Shown here: piece after piece, positions 35,033-43,596 of the stretch
Position numbering within the stretch: the stretch's first letter is position 1
Layout: every line of letters begins with the position of its first letter
IMG/VR virus record: IMGVR_UViG_3300027985_001318
Span: 62,001 to 126,000 of that record
Direction: 5' to 3' (one strand)
Origin: a virus
DNA length: 64,000 nucleotides
The notes under the pieces: model-generated
Told to the model about the DNA's origin: nothing
The model's database searches: none
What the model saw: only the letters and a program-made list of their open reading frames with translations
Position numbers and translations under genes: made by a program

Positions 35033-35060
35033 AAGAGCTTAGGCTCTTTCTTTTTTTTTT
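35031..35060 (+). terminator. rho-independent terminator
   Basis: GAAAGAGC / GCTCTTTC hairpin with a TTAG loop and a run of ten T. Confidence 0.85.
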
Positions 35061-35166
35061 GTTAAAAACCAAACCAAAAGAATTTCAGATATATATCCTT
35101 TAGGTGATGAAAGGGCATAATGCCCGCCTTGTGTAAACGAACTTTTTGATTTAGAAGGAACTCCGT

Positions 35167-35391
35167 ATGAGCACCGAAGAACTTTACCGCGACAAGCATC
35201 GCGTAGAAACACTGGCAGCTCGTGCGGAGCTGTTAGCTAAACTGGCCGGTACTTCAGTTAAGCTGAGAGCAGAACTCAATGAAGTCCTGGCAAAAGCTTA
35301 CTTAATGCTCGACCGTATCGAGCAGCAGGCAGCCGGATGGCTGTTTATACCGGCGCTGTTAAAACGCCTTGAAAGCATCACCTTGGCATAA
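35167..35391 (+). CDS. small helical protein (74 aa)
   Basis: ATG with an AGAAGGAACTCC ribosome site. Almost completely helical, with a Lys/Arg/Leu amphipathic pattern and a hydrophobic C-terminal helix (GWLFIPALLKRL). An AT-rich CAGATATATATCC sequence at 35086-35098 is a possible promoter. No family. Confidence 0.65.
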   Translation: MSTEELYRDKHRVETLAARAELLAKLAGTSVKLRAELNEVLAKAYLMLDRIEQQAAGWLFIPALLKRLESITLA

Positions 35392-35402
35392 GGAAACAAA
35401 AA

Positions 35403-35903
35403 ATGAAAGATACCAAAGCACCCCAACGGCAACAAACCACCGCCGGCAAGCCCAGCCGTCGCAGTGGCAGATCACAACGATCTGCCACCAAGGCAGAAGT
35501 TCCGGCAATGAGCCAAGAACAAGGGAAGGTCTTGTTCGACGCCGTCGCTAACGACAACAGCAAGGCCATCACCCTCGGCACTCCGGTGGTGGTTGATGAT
35601 CCGGTTCACCAACAACCTGCTCTGACTCAGCCTCCGTTGGAGTCTGCTGAGCTGGAAGTCCAGGCAAATGCGGTGGAGGACATCGACGCGGTGGTAGACT
35701 CCTCCTTGGAAAACAACCAAAGCATGGATCGGATCATCGAACAAGCTATCGACAACATGGCCCATGCTGGCGACAACCCTGGTGCTATCTACCATAGCAC
35801 CAAGATGCTCGAGTGCGATATGCTGCTCGAGGCCATGTGCGATTATCGTATTCGTGCCGATGCGCTGCCGAAGAAAGAACCTTGCCGTATCGGCTGGTTC
35901 TAA
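35403..35903 (+). CDS. hypothetical protein (166 aa), basic N-terminus and acidic body
   Basis: Starts 11 bases after the previous gene (AAGGAAACAAAA). The first ~45 residues are basic, rich in Lys/Arg/Gln and likely disordered; the middle is acidic (EVQANAVEDIDAVVDSS), then a helical C-terminus with two Cys. It could be a DNA-binding or scaffold-like protein, but no domain supports that. It ends in a bidirectional terminator. Confidence 0.7.
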   Translation: MKDTKAPQRQQTTAGKPSRRSGRSQRSATKAEVPAMSQEQGKVLFDAVANDNSKAITLGTPVVVDDPVHQQPALTQPPLESAELEVQANAVEDIDAVVDSSLENNQSMDRIIEQAIDNMAHAGDNPGAIYHSTKMLECDMLLEAMCDYRIRADALPKKEPCRIGWF

Positions 35904-35912
35904 CTAAGGCGT

Positions 35913-35945
35913 AAAAAAGAAAGGGTTTAGTCCCTTTCTTTTTTT
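35913..35945 (+). terminator. bidirectional terminator
   Basis: AAAAAAGAAAGGG / CCCTTTCTTTTTT hairpin shared by the forward 35403-35903 gene and the reverse macro-domain gene, whose last codons lie inside it. Confidence 0.85.
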
Positions 35946-36367
35946 GTTAAAAACCAAACCCAGGTCTCAAGATCATCGCCTAGGTATTTCTCTATTAACG
36001 CCTCAACTTCATTAAAAGGCAGCCCGCCTTTCCCGCAGCCAATCGCTGGGATAGCTAAGCTCTCTATTTTTTTATCACGACAGTAAGCTGCTAGTTTCTT
36101 CAAATTGTTTTCTAGATACTCTACTTTAGAGCCCAGATAGAATTCTTTTTTTGTTGGAAAACAAACCACTTCGTCACAGACCAGTATCTGATCGACAGTA
36201 AATTGTTTGGCTAAACAGAGTTTACGATAATGTTCGTAAACTTTAGGATATTTCCATTTGAAAGCTAAAGCCAGCCCATTACCCATAACTCCCAAGGTAT
36301 TCACCGGACAAACCTTTAACTCCACGTCCGTAGTAAAGATATTTCCTCCACCTTTGTATACAATCAA
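35927..36367 (-). CDS. macro-domain ADP-ribose hydrolase, DarG-like
   Basis: 146 residues on the reverse strand; TTG start with GGAG seven bases upstream. Two macro-domain motifs are clear: PVNTLGVMGNGLALAFKWKYP (about 22-42), the ADP-ribose-binding segment, and LAIPAIGCGKGGLPFNEV (about 104-121). This spacing and the VNTxGVMGxGLALxFK pattern are those of DarG/ALC1-type macro domains, which remove ADP-ribose from DNA or protein. The protein stands alone, without a DarT toxin gene near it. A plausible role is to reverse host ADP-ribosylation-based defence (DarTG). Domain identity is firm; role is inference. Confidence 0.85.
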   Translation of the reverse strand: MIVYKGGGNIFTTDVELKVCPVNTLGVMGNGLALAFKWKYPKVYEHYRKLCLAKQFTVDQILVCDEVVCFPTKKEFYLGSKVEYLENNLKKLAAYCRDKKIESLAIPAIGCGKGGLPFNEVEALIEKYLGDDLETWVWFLTKKERD

Positions 36368-36384
36368 AGCTATCTCCTAAAAAG

Positions 36385-36404
36385 AGGAGGGCTTTCGCCC
36401 TCCT
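36385..36404 (-). terminator. rho-independent terminator on minus strand
   Basis: Read on the minus strand: AGGAGGGC-GAAA-GCCCTCCT followed by CTTTTT. It ends the reverse transcript from 38814 down to 36403. Confidence 0.82.
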
Positions 36405-36855
36405 ATGTACTTTTGCCCTCTAATCCGCGACGGATGTTATCGGCAATAGCACCTCTCTTCTCGGCAATATCCATAGCGATAATGAACCACTCATTAACAA
36501 GCCATTTAGGGTTATAGAGTAGATCATCAAAACTTATAGAAAGCTCTTTGAAGGTAGGGGCGTATTTGGCATAACGTTTCTGTAGGTTAAAGATCGGATG
36601 GTTACCCAACACCGATTCCCTTGGCTTAGCCATAATGGGAGCCAAAGGATGGTCTGAATTGATATTACCGTAAAGACCATAGGTTTCGCGATAAGCGTCA
36701 TCCAACACCTGACGCGCCGTGGTGTTGGTAAGACCACCAGGGACTTTTTCTAGCTTCTCTAGTACGTCCTTGATCTCTATCCCTCTACCAAAGGAAGACG
36801 AACTTATATGCCGGCCCCTTCCCTCATCTTCGTTAGGCGAAGAGAGGTCAGTGTA
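36403..36855 (-). CDS. -1 frame continuation of the 36804-38399 gene (probable frameshift product)
   Basis: An open frame of 150 codons with no ATG, GTG or TTG start until 36708, after 49 codons of sequence that reads like protein (for example IEIKDVLEKLEKVPGGL). It overlaps the end of the 531-residue gene. A run of eight T (36855-36862) sits in the upstream frame as GTT-TTT-TTT-ACA. A -1 slip there moves the ribosome into this frame and would give a 665-residue fusion. A lost or missing T in the run (assembly error) would have the same effect. The alternative is independent translation from 36708 (101 aa). Confidence 0.6.
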   Translation of the reverse strand, partial: YTDLSSPNEDEGRGRHISSSSFGRGIEIKDVLEKLEKVPGGLTNTTARQVLDDAYRETYGLYGNINSDHPLAPIMAKPRESVLGNHPIFNLQKRYAKYAPTFKELSISFDDLLYNPKWLVNEWFIIAMDIAEKRGAIADNIRRGLEGKST

Positions 36856-38399
36856 AAAAAAACTCCGGCCGGATCCAGAGCTATCAGGTGGTCAAAACGA
36901 CCGCCTATTACCGGTTGTTTACCGTCGTAACCAGCAGCTACGCAGGAAGGACAGACGAAGTTAGGTACAGCGACCACGCCAATCGTGCAGTCGGAGATAA
37001 AAGCCTCGACTTTATCGTAGAAGTCCTTGGCGATATTTTCATCGTTAGTGAAAACACCGAGCTGATTAGCCAGATCTTCCCGATCTTCGATGTAGCCATT
37101 TTCATCGCCGTTCTCGTCCAAGAAGACAATCCGCTCAATCCAGTGGGAGTACTGCCGCATTGCGGTAGCTTGTCCTTGACTGAGGATATACTCTTCCCGT
37201 TCTTCAGGAGACATTTTCTTTTGGAAAGCCATCTCGCAACGCTGACGAATTTCCTCGACCCAAGCAATCCCTTCATTTTCGTATTGGGCGAAACTGGGGA
37301 TACGGAGATCGAAACGAATGCCGTTAGAAACGAAAGAACGGTTACCTTTCAAAGCAAATGCTTCGTGATACTCCTTGTAGATCTCAGGAGTTACCGGCGT
37401 GCCGGGGCGAGAAATGATCGAACGTTGCTTGCTGGTAAGATAACTCTTATCCATCCAAAGCATTTCGTTGATGTTAACCAACCCTTCAAAGGTAGCCATA
37501 CAGTTACCCGGCCGAGACAGGCAGGGTTGAGTGTAGAGGAAACCCTTGGGGTAGATAGCGGCAGCTACTTCAGTGAGAATCAAGTTTACATCAGGTAGCT
37601 TGATGTATTCCTTCAACAAGGCCTTGTCGGTGTAGTCGGCAACCAAATTACTACCGATAACAAAGTCCAAAATGAAGTTCATCGCTGCTGATTTGATGAA
37701 AACATCGGTAGAGGAAAACACTCGACCGGCGGTAGCGCGACCCAAGACAGACTTCATCAGAGCCATTGAAGCTTCCAGATTAATCAGATCTGCATTCAAC
37801 GGCTGTTTGATAGTCAGAGAGAAACCACTATGAATACCAGTGGCAGTAACTGGGGAACCGATGCCTAGAACGGCGGATGCCTTGGCCATGGCCTTAACAC
37901 CAGTCAAAGGCATGTTACCGGAACTACCCTCGATACGAGGTCTGGTCAGACCGATGCGACGACCTTCGTCAGAGAAGTTATTAGTCCATTCGGAACCTTC
38001 TCGGTTGAAAGGAAGGTCCGCACCTTTCTGACCAAACAGATCAGCACCCATTTCCAGAATTTCCGGCCATTTAGTTTTAAGCAGCGCAGCCAGCTCTTCC
38101 TTAGAAGATTTCTCGAGGATCTCACGGAACGGACCATTGATGGTTTCTTGATTGCCGCCAGGTACGATCAAGTGCTCCGCATCGCCGATGGGTTGTTCTT
38201 TAGGGATCTTGCAGTCCTCAGCTATTTTACCAGCCGGCAAAATAGACAGAGAAAATCCAGGATCGTCTTCTTCCCCAGATTCGGCATTGCTGTCCTGGTC
38301 CGGTTGTTCTTCGGTAGCCAGCCCCTGACTATCTACCACCGGTTCTTGATGTTCGATCTCGGCACCTTCTGGTTCTTGCTTGTCGGTTTCGTTAGACAT
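36804..38399 (-). CDS. virion-type protein, frame 0 product (531 aa)
   Basis: ATG with an AAGGAT ribosome site. The N-terminal ~50 residues are acidic and disordered. The body contains RPGNCMATFEGL (about 286-297), a helical region rich in charged residues, and a VPNFVCPSCVAAGYDGKQ segment near 480-497 with a CxxC pair. I do not recognise the family. The acidic, likely removable N-terminus and the surroundings fit a structural or assembly protein of the phiKZ group. It is translated after the 140-residue gene with an eight-base overlap. The last 16 residues follow the T8 run and differ from the -1 frame. Confidence 0.7.
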   Translation of the reverse strand: MSNETDKQEPEGAEIEHQEPVVDSQGLATEEQPDQDSNAESGEEDDPGFSLSILPAGKIAEDCKIPKEQPIGDAEHLIVPGGNQETINGPFREILEKSSKEELAALLKTKWPEILEMGADLFGQKGADLPFNREGSEWTNNFSDEGRRIGLTRPRIEGSSGNMPLTGVKAMAKASAVLGIGSPVTATGIHSGFSLTIKQPLNADLINLEASMALMKSVLGRATAGRVFSSTDVFIKSAAMNFILDFVIGSNLVADYTDKALLKEYIKLPDVNLILTEVAAAIYPKGFLYTQPCLSRPGNCMATFEGLVNINEMLWMDKSYLTSKQRSIISRPGTPVTPEIYKEYHEAFALKGNRSFVSNGIRFDLRIPSFAQYENEGIAWVEEIRQRCEMAFQKKMSPEEREEYILSQGQATAMRQYSHWIERIVFLDENGDENGYIEDREDLANQLGVFTNDENIAKDFYDKVEAFISDCTIGVVAVPNFVCPSCVAAGYDGKQPVIGGRFDHLIALDPAGVFFTLTSLRLTKMREGAGI

Positions 38400-38814
38400 T
38401 TACAAATCCTTGTTGAGGTTGAGGTTGATTGATGGCAGCCTGGATAGAAGAAACGATAGGCAGCGCATGTTCGGTCCAACGAGCGATCAGTCCCTGGTAA
38501 GACATACCGAGCTCCAGGGCTTTTACAGTGCGATCAGCACCATTGATATGATCGTTCGTATCACGAACCTGTAGTTCCAAGACATCGATCTCTTTCTTGA
38601 AAGCCTGGACCTGTTCGTTCAATACACCCAGGTTATTGAGCAGAATCTGCCGATCGCACTGCCCTCCAGCACGAACGAAATCAAGAGCCAACTTAGCGAT
38701 ATGAATACCGGCATTATGAAGTTTTACGACTTCTTGATGGAAGAGAACGACTTCTTGGATCGGATCCTGACGCTGAGGTCGATAAGGGTGACGAGGTGCG
38801 CTTGAAACAGGCAT
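38392..38814 (-). CDS. hypothetical coiled-coil protein (140 aa)
   Basis: First gene of the reverse operon; ATG with a GGGAAAAAT ribosome site. The N-terminal ~20 residues are Pro/Arg-rich, then there is a long helix with heptad-like Leu/Val spacing (about 70-105), and a Pro/Gln-rich C-terminus (QPQPQQG). Its 3' end overlaps the ATG of the next gene by eight bases. The function is unknown. Pairing with the larger downstream gene suggests partner proteins. Confidence 0.68.
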   Translation of the reverse strand: MPVSSAPRHPYRPQRQDPIQEVVLFHQEVVKLHNAGIHIAKLALDFVRAGGQCDRQILLNNLGVLNEQVQAFKKEIDVLELQVRDTNDHINGADRTVKALELGMSYQGLIARWTEHALPIVSSIQAAINQPQPQQGFVNV

Positions 38815-38889
38815 GATAATTTTTCCCTATGTTAAGTAAAGGTCTCATAGATAGCCTTTACTTGATATTTTTTAACTACGGTGGATCTT

Positions 38890-39714
38890 ATGCTTAACGA
38901 GATTAATCAATATCTTGCCGACCATGTCTCTCTGGAAAGACGAGCTTTAGTGGTTGACTGTTTGCGGACTTTAGAGGCTGTGCTCGGCGCCGGTATTTAC
39001 GAACCACTCGATCCTCTCTTGACAATCGAAGAAGCTCAAGAACCAGCCAGTACTTTGGATACGATCAATGAAACAATTCTTGGTCTGTTCTATCAGGCCT
39101 ATGCGCAATTTGGGATCAGTCTAAACAAAGATCTTCTAGAAGCAGATCAATTCCAAGAACTCAGCAATGGGATCGAGGCATTACTGCAATTAGAAGTATC
39201 TGAATACGGCGAAGAGCTTTCTCTTGCACTAGAATGCTCGGACGATACTGTCGAAGCACTCCTTAACTCCATGGAGACAGTTTTGCCGGGCACTGAGCAT
39301 AAACTCTCACAGATTATCGAAAACGTATCTGTCAACCTGATACAACGTATCCGTGAAACCTTACATAGCCCGACTATCGTCACTGATTTTGACGACCAAG
39401 TAACAGCAGCGTATCTATCAAGAATCAAAACCTATAACTCTAAGTTTAGACGACCGGAGTTGGTTGAGTTCTTGCTGGACTCCGGGGCTAATCTACGCCT
39501 TAATCCAGAGCACAGCATCGGATTGGTAGCCGAGCATTTCGTCGAGTACGAAATCAGAGAAGTAGCCGAAACTATCTACGCGCTAGTGGTCTACAGTTCC
39601 GTTCCGGACGATCAGGTAGTCTCTCTAACCAAAAAGCTTTGCGAGCAAGCTTTTGCTGATGAAAACAAGATCGCTCAACTGGAGTTGGTGATCAATGAAG
39701 TTTTCAGGAGTTAA
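38890..39714 (+). CDS. hypothetical protein (274 aa), precedes vRNAP gene
   Basis: I chose the ATG at 38890 (GGTGG ribosome site); a GTG nine bases earlier is possible. It is acidic and almost entirely helical, with no motif recognised. It ends three bases before the virion RNA polymerase gene, whose ribosome site lies in its last codons. The two are therefore co-expressed, probably late. Confidence 0.7.
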   Translation: MLNEINQYLADHVSLERRALVVDCLRTLEAVLGAGIYEPLDPLLTIEEAQEPASTLDTINETILGLFYQAYAQFGISLNKDLLEADQFQELSNGIEALLQLEVSEYGEELSLALECSDDTVEALLNSMETVLPGTEHKLSQIIENVSVNLIQRIRETLHSPTIVTDFDDQVTAAYLSRIKTYNSKFRRPELVEFLLDSGANLRLNPEHSIGLVAEHFVEYEIREVAETIYALVVYSSVPDDQVVSLTKKLCEQAFADENKIAQLELVINEVFRS

Positions 39715-39717
39715 GCC

Positions 39718-41025
39718 ATGGATCTTAATGAGTATTTTCTTAAAGCTCTACGTGCCAATGCTTGGCGTTGGCGAATGTGGATTTTTTCCTGCTTCACCGT
39801 TTCCAGGCTCGACGGCCTTGATTGGAAACAAGACCCTTTCCCGTATCGGCTGGTCGTCCAAGATCAGAAATACTATTTCGTCGATCCAGAAAACAACAAC
39901 GATTTGACCGAACTAGCTCCTTACAGTACCGAGCATCCGTTGTTCGGTATCGAAGAGCCAGTAGACGTACCTAGCGGCAGTCTGGCTAATATCTCCGAAG
40001 ATGTCCACACTACTTACGGTAATTTGCTTTTCAATGCAGCTGCGCTTTGTTATCCATTTGGTGCTACCGTGCCGTTTTACAACAAAGAAGGTGGACCTGA
40101 AGATATCGAAGCTCTTTATGGTTGGAGAGCCATAGAGAACCTACCGGAAGGGGAGGAGATCCCGGAAGGTAAGGTAACGCAACAGCAAATAAAAACTCAC
40201 TTGAACGTGATGTTTAACGTGATTTCTCACCTAGGACCGATCTGTGTCCAGTCGGCTTCTGAGAGAATGTTGCATGTCGATCCTAAAATCATCGAGCTAC
40301 GAGATCGTTTACTCGAGGAGAACAAAGACCGACTGAATGACATCACTGTGGTAGCAGATATCATTAAACAGTTGGTCCAGGCATTGCGAGATTCCTACAA
40401 GGATGATCCGGCTGCTGGTTTTCTGTTTAAATCAAAACACTTCGATACCATTCTGTTGCGCACCAGAGTTCTTCACGGTGTAGAGCATTCCTTTGATGGC
40501 GACGGTAGATTTGCATTGATAACCAAGTCGTTAGCTGAAGGTTGGGATTTTGACTACTTCGCCGAACTCAACAACTCTACCCGAATGGGTAGTTTTAACC
40601 GCGGTACCAACACGGCGATGGGCGGTGAAGCTGTTAAGTTCTTCTACCGTAGATTCCAGAACTCCAGATTGCATTTGAGAGACTGCGGTAGTAAGACCAC
40701 AGTACCTAGAATGATCCAGGGCAATATCAAGGATCGTTTCATTGGTAACTATTATGTGGTTGATAGTCAGCCAATCCAGATCACCAAAGATAATATCGAT
40801 GGGCTGGTTGGAAAGATCTTGCAGTTACGAGACCCTTCTGGCTGCAAAGAAGAAAACGGCGATTTCTGTATCTACTGCATGGGGGAGAATTACCGTAAGT
40901 TCCCCACAGCACTGGCCAATATCGAAGCCGTCGTCCCGTCTCAGTGGATGTATATCTACATGAAAAAGATGCACGGTGAAGCACTGAAAACCACCAAATT
41001 CACTAGTAAACTTCTTATGGACTAA
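39718..41025 (+). CDS. virion RNA polymerase beta' C-terminal part (phiKZ gp80-like)
   Basis: 435 residues. It carries a second, diverged beta' C-terminal pattern, distinct from the 30891 gene: NNSTRMGSFNRGTNTAMGGE (about 282-301), LRDCGSKTTVPRMIQGNIKDR (about 320-340), then LRDPSGC...CIYCMGE (about 370-390), a position equal to the CxxCYG segment of cellular beta', and a C-terminal MHGEALKTTKFTSKLLMD. In phiKZ, gp80 is the C-terminal beta' part of the RNA polymerase that is packaged in the head and injected to transcribe early genes. The location after the nvRNAP-helicase block fits. The other vRNAP parts are not in this window. Confidence 0.82.
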   Translation: MDLNEYFLKALRANAWRWRMWIFSCFTVSRLDGLDWKQDPFPYRLVVQDQKYYFVDPENNNDLTELAPYSTEHPLFGIEEPVDVPSGSLANISEDVHTTYGNLLFNAAALCYPFGATVPFYNKEGGPEDIEALYGWRAIENLPEGEEIPEGKVTQQQIKTHLNVMFNVISHLGPICVQSASERMLHVDPKIIELRDRLLEENKDRLNDITVVADIIKQLVQALRDSYKDDPAAGFLFKSKHFDTILLRTRVLHGVEHSFDGDGRFALITKSLAEGWDFDYFAELNNSTRMGSFNRGTNTAMGGEAVKFFYRRFQNSRLHLRDCGSKTTVPRMIQGNIKDRFIGNYYVVDSQPIQITKDNIDGLVGKILQLRDPSGCKEENGDFCIYCMGENYRKFPTALANIEAVVPSQWMYIYMKKMHGEALKTTKFTSKLLMD

Positions 41026-41046
41026 TCGTTTAGAGAGGAAAGAACA

Positions 41047-41712
41047 ATGGCTAAAGCTCCTGCAAAACAAACCGCAGTAAGACGCACAGCGAAGGAAGCA
41101 GTTCCTCAGCAGTCGGCCGCTACTGAAGAAACTGTTGTACAAGAAACACTGCCGGACACCCCGATCGGTGAAACCGAAACCATCGCCGATGCCGAAACCG
41201 TTACTCAGGTGATCGAAACCCAAGAAGCTCTGGAGCAGATCGACGGTACCGAGATCGCTCCCGAGCAGGTCACTGAAGCAATGGAAGCCACCAGCACGAT
41301 CTATAAACTGATCATGGCTGATATGGCTCACTACATTGCCTCCATGGGTCCTACCTCCCCGCAGAGCGAAGCTTCTGGCGCCTCCCATCAAGTGCTGTTG
41401 TTCCGCAACCTGCAACGCGTGTTCCGTTTGGGTGACGACGAGTTCGTTAAATGTTTGAACGAAATCCTGGCGATGTTTGGCAATGCCAACAATCTGGCAC
41501 TGCAGAAAGAACTGCCGTTCCGTTTCATCCCTAACGTGGCACTCACCAAAGACCAACGCCAGTTGTTCGTTCGTTTGCTGCAGTTACTGCAAACCGCTTC
41601 CAATCCGGTTCTGCGCAGCGCCGTAGCTGCACGCACCAACCTGGCCGAAATCTCCCGACTGATGTCTGATGAGCGTTCTAGCCAACGCCTGACTGCGTTT
41701 TTCAGCAAGTAA
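41047..41712 (+). CDS. virion-type protein with Ala/Glu-rich N-terminus (221 aa)
   Basis: ATG with a GAGAGGAAAG ribosome site, 21 bases after the vRNAP gene. About 80 N-terminal residues are Ala/Thr/Glu/Gln-rich and likely disordered. The C-terminal ~130 residues form a helical folded domain (FRNLQRVFRLGDDEFVKCLN near 118). It may be a head protein with a removable N-terminal part, like the other inner-body-type proteins here. No named homolog. Confidence 0.65.
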   Translation: MAKAPAKQTAVRRTAKEAVPQQSAATEETVVQETLPDTPIGETETIADAETVTQVIETQEALEQIDGTEIAPEQVTEAMEATSTIYKLIMADMAHYIASMGPTSPQSEASGASHQVLLFRNLQRVFRLGDDEFVKCLNEILAMFGNANNLALQKELPFRFIPNVALTKDQRQLFVRLLQLLQTASNPVLRSAVAARTNLAEISRLMSDERSSQRLTAFFSK

Positions 41713-41789
41713 GTAAACGGCAAAAACTTAGAGGAGGCAATTGCCTCCTCTAATCAGGCTATTGTGTGAAACACTATCCGGAGAGAATC

Positions 41790-43559
41790 ATGCGTAAAAA
41801 TCATCTGACATTAGCATTGGAGCAAAGCTTTGCTCCAACCGCAGAACTCACTTATAGTGAGGAAGGTTTCAAGGACCTGTTCCGTAAAATTTACGATAAA
41901 TGGAAAGAGTGGTTCCCGACCACTTACTGGACACTGGAAGGTGCCAAGAATGGTCTGATCAAAAAGACCGATCAGTTGCGAGCTTTCGGTAAAATCGGTA
42001 ACGATTACGCTGACATGATAGCTGGTGGTCTGATCGCCAACGAAGCCGCACTTAATGCGCTCTCATCGTCTTTCAAGTCCAAGCGTCCCCTGGTTTCCAC
42101 AGCCCGTTATCTTGGCGAGGTAAACCGTTTCATTGCAAAGATCAATAACCGTGGTCGGATGCAGCGCGGTCGTTTTAACCTGGAGCTGGCCGAACTGGCT
42201 ATCGAAGGACGTGATGAAAAGATCAAGGAGTTTATCGACCAGGCTACACGGTTCGGTAATCTTACTCTTTTGAGAAAGTACGAAGAAGCCGTAGAGTTGG
42301 CTCAATTAGCCATCAGACAAGGCCGTGAAGGTTTGGTGATCGCCGCCGGTCTGAACGCCAAGGCGTTTTCTGTGAGCGTCGAAAAACTCCCGTTGGAGAA
42401 TTTCGATACCGACATGTACTTGCGTACTTACAACCCCAGTAACTCCTTCCAGATCTCTTTCCAAGACCTTGAGCGCAAAGTCTTGAGCGAGTACTACACT
42501 CCTTTGTTTGAGACGTTGCGTTTCTTTGTGGATAGCCGCGCCTATAGCCGGGTGTTGGGTCTTCTGTGGGCACTCGACATGTACGACTACGAAGCAGAAG
42601 ATCACGAAGACAGAACTGACAGAGCACGTCGAGAAAATTTCCTTCGTCTAGTCCTGGAACTTTTCGGTGTCGGTTTCGAAGACGCGATCAAAGTCGTCAC
42701 CAAACAAGTCCAGAACTCCTACGTGGCGATGTTGGCGTTCCGTTGCCAATGTAGCGACTACATGACCTTACATCGACTGCTCTTGCAGGCACAAATCGCT
42801 TACGCCGAAGAAACCATTCGTCGATTGCGCGATGCCGACCCACAGACGATCAGCCAAGAGGCTTTCGATGAAAGTCTCTATCAACAGCCGCTTAGCGTCC
42901 CTGGCACTTACAGTTTCGGTAAAACCACCGTTAAGGTCGAGCCGGAGCCGAGCTCCTTCGAAGGAAACGTTCCTTCCGAAGAGAACTATCGGCCGTTGCC
43001 GAAACGCCAAAAGGGCGAACAGGTACTAGCCAATGCCTTCCAAGAACAGCTGAGGGCTTCCCTAGCTAACGCAAACAACCCTCTCTCCTTAGAGGGAGTT
43101 GAAGTTCTTGACGCAGTAGCCAAGCGGTTGTTCGCTGGGATTTTCAGCGCTGAAGCTGCCGGTGAAGCGAGTAACGATGATCCGATGGACGTGGTAGTGG
43201 AAACGGCTAGGGATGAGATCGAGTTGGTGGTCGATGAGTACGAGAAGGAACCCTGCTTCCAGCCCGTCTACAGTGCCTTCAGTGACGCGTTCACTAAGAC
43301 CCTGGACTTCACTCAGACCTATCGAGCTAACTTGGGCTTTGATACCCCAGACATGAAAATCGGTGACTGCGTTGAAGCTTTCAGTGACGGCACGGTCTAC
43401 CCGCAACGCGACTGTAAGCAAGTGGCTGAATGCCGCGTAGGGAAAGGCTGCTGGGAGTTTAAGACCCAGGAAGACGGTGAGTGGTTTACCGCTCCGGACT
43501 CCGATTACCTCGAGTCCTACCTGAACCAAGACAACACCACGGTACATCAGTATCGCTAA
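41790..43559 (+). CDS. head inner-body-type protein (589 aa)
   Basis: I chose the ATG at 41790 (CCGGAGAGAATC ribosome site) over a GTG 24 bases upstream. The N-terminus LTLALEQSFAPTAE contains Ala-x-Glu sites of the kind cut by phiKZ-type prohead proteases. It is followed by a KDLFRKIYDKWKEWFP amphipathic segment similar in style to other paralogs at 57241-61105. Later there are a long helical domain (60-330) and an aromatic C-terminal domain with Cys (CKQVAECRVGKGCWEFK). Likely packaged in the head. It ends at a bidirectional terminator shared with the DNA polymerase gene. Confidence 0.65.
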   Translation: MRKNHLTLALEQSFAPTAELTYSEEGFKDLFRKIYDKWKEWFPTTYWTLEGAKNGLIKKTDQLRAFGKIGNDYADMIAGGLIANEAALNALSSSFKSKRPLVSTARYLGEVNRFIAKINNRGRMQRGRFNLELAELAIEGRDEKIKEFIDQATRFGNLTLLRKYEEAVELAQLAIRQGREGLVIAAGLNAKAFSVSVEKLPLENFDTDMYLRTYNPSNSFQISFQDLERKVLSEYYTPLFETLRFFVDSRAYSRVLGLLWALDMYDYEAEDHEDRTDRARRENFLRLVLELFGVGFEDAIKVVTKQVQNSYVAMLAFRCQCSDYMTLHRLLLQAQIAYAEETIRRLRDADPQTISQEAFDESLYQQPLSVPGTYSFGKTTVKVEPEPSSFEGNVPSEENYRPLPKRQKGEQVLANAFQEQLRASLANANNPLSLEGVEVLDAVAKRLFAGIFSAEAAGEASNDDPMDVVVETARDEIELVVDEYEKEPCFQPVYSAFSDAFTKTLDFTQTYRANLGFDTPDMKIGDCVEAFSDGTVYPQRDCKQVAECRVGKGCWEFKTQEDGEWFTAPDSDYLESYLNQDNTTVHQYR

Positions 43560-43566
43560 AGCGAAC

Positions 43567-43596
43567 AAAAGAGAGGGCTTTCGCCCTCTCTTTTTT
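43567..43596 (+). terminator. bidirectional terminator between convergent genes
   Basis: AAAAGAGAGGGC-TTTC-GCCCTCTCTTTTTT. It ends the 41790-43559 gene on the plus strand and the DNA polymerase gene on the minus strand. Confidence 0.86.

Noticed and set aside
41731-41750. Perfect palindrome GAGGAGGCAATTGCCTCCTC as terminator
   Set aside because: No T tract follows on either strand; kept as a plain inverted repeat only.
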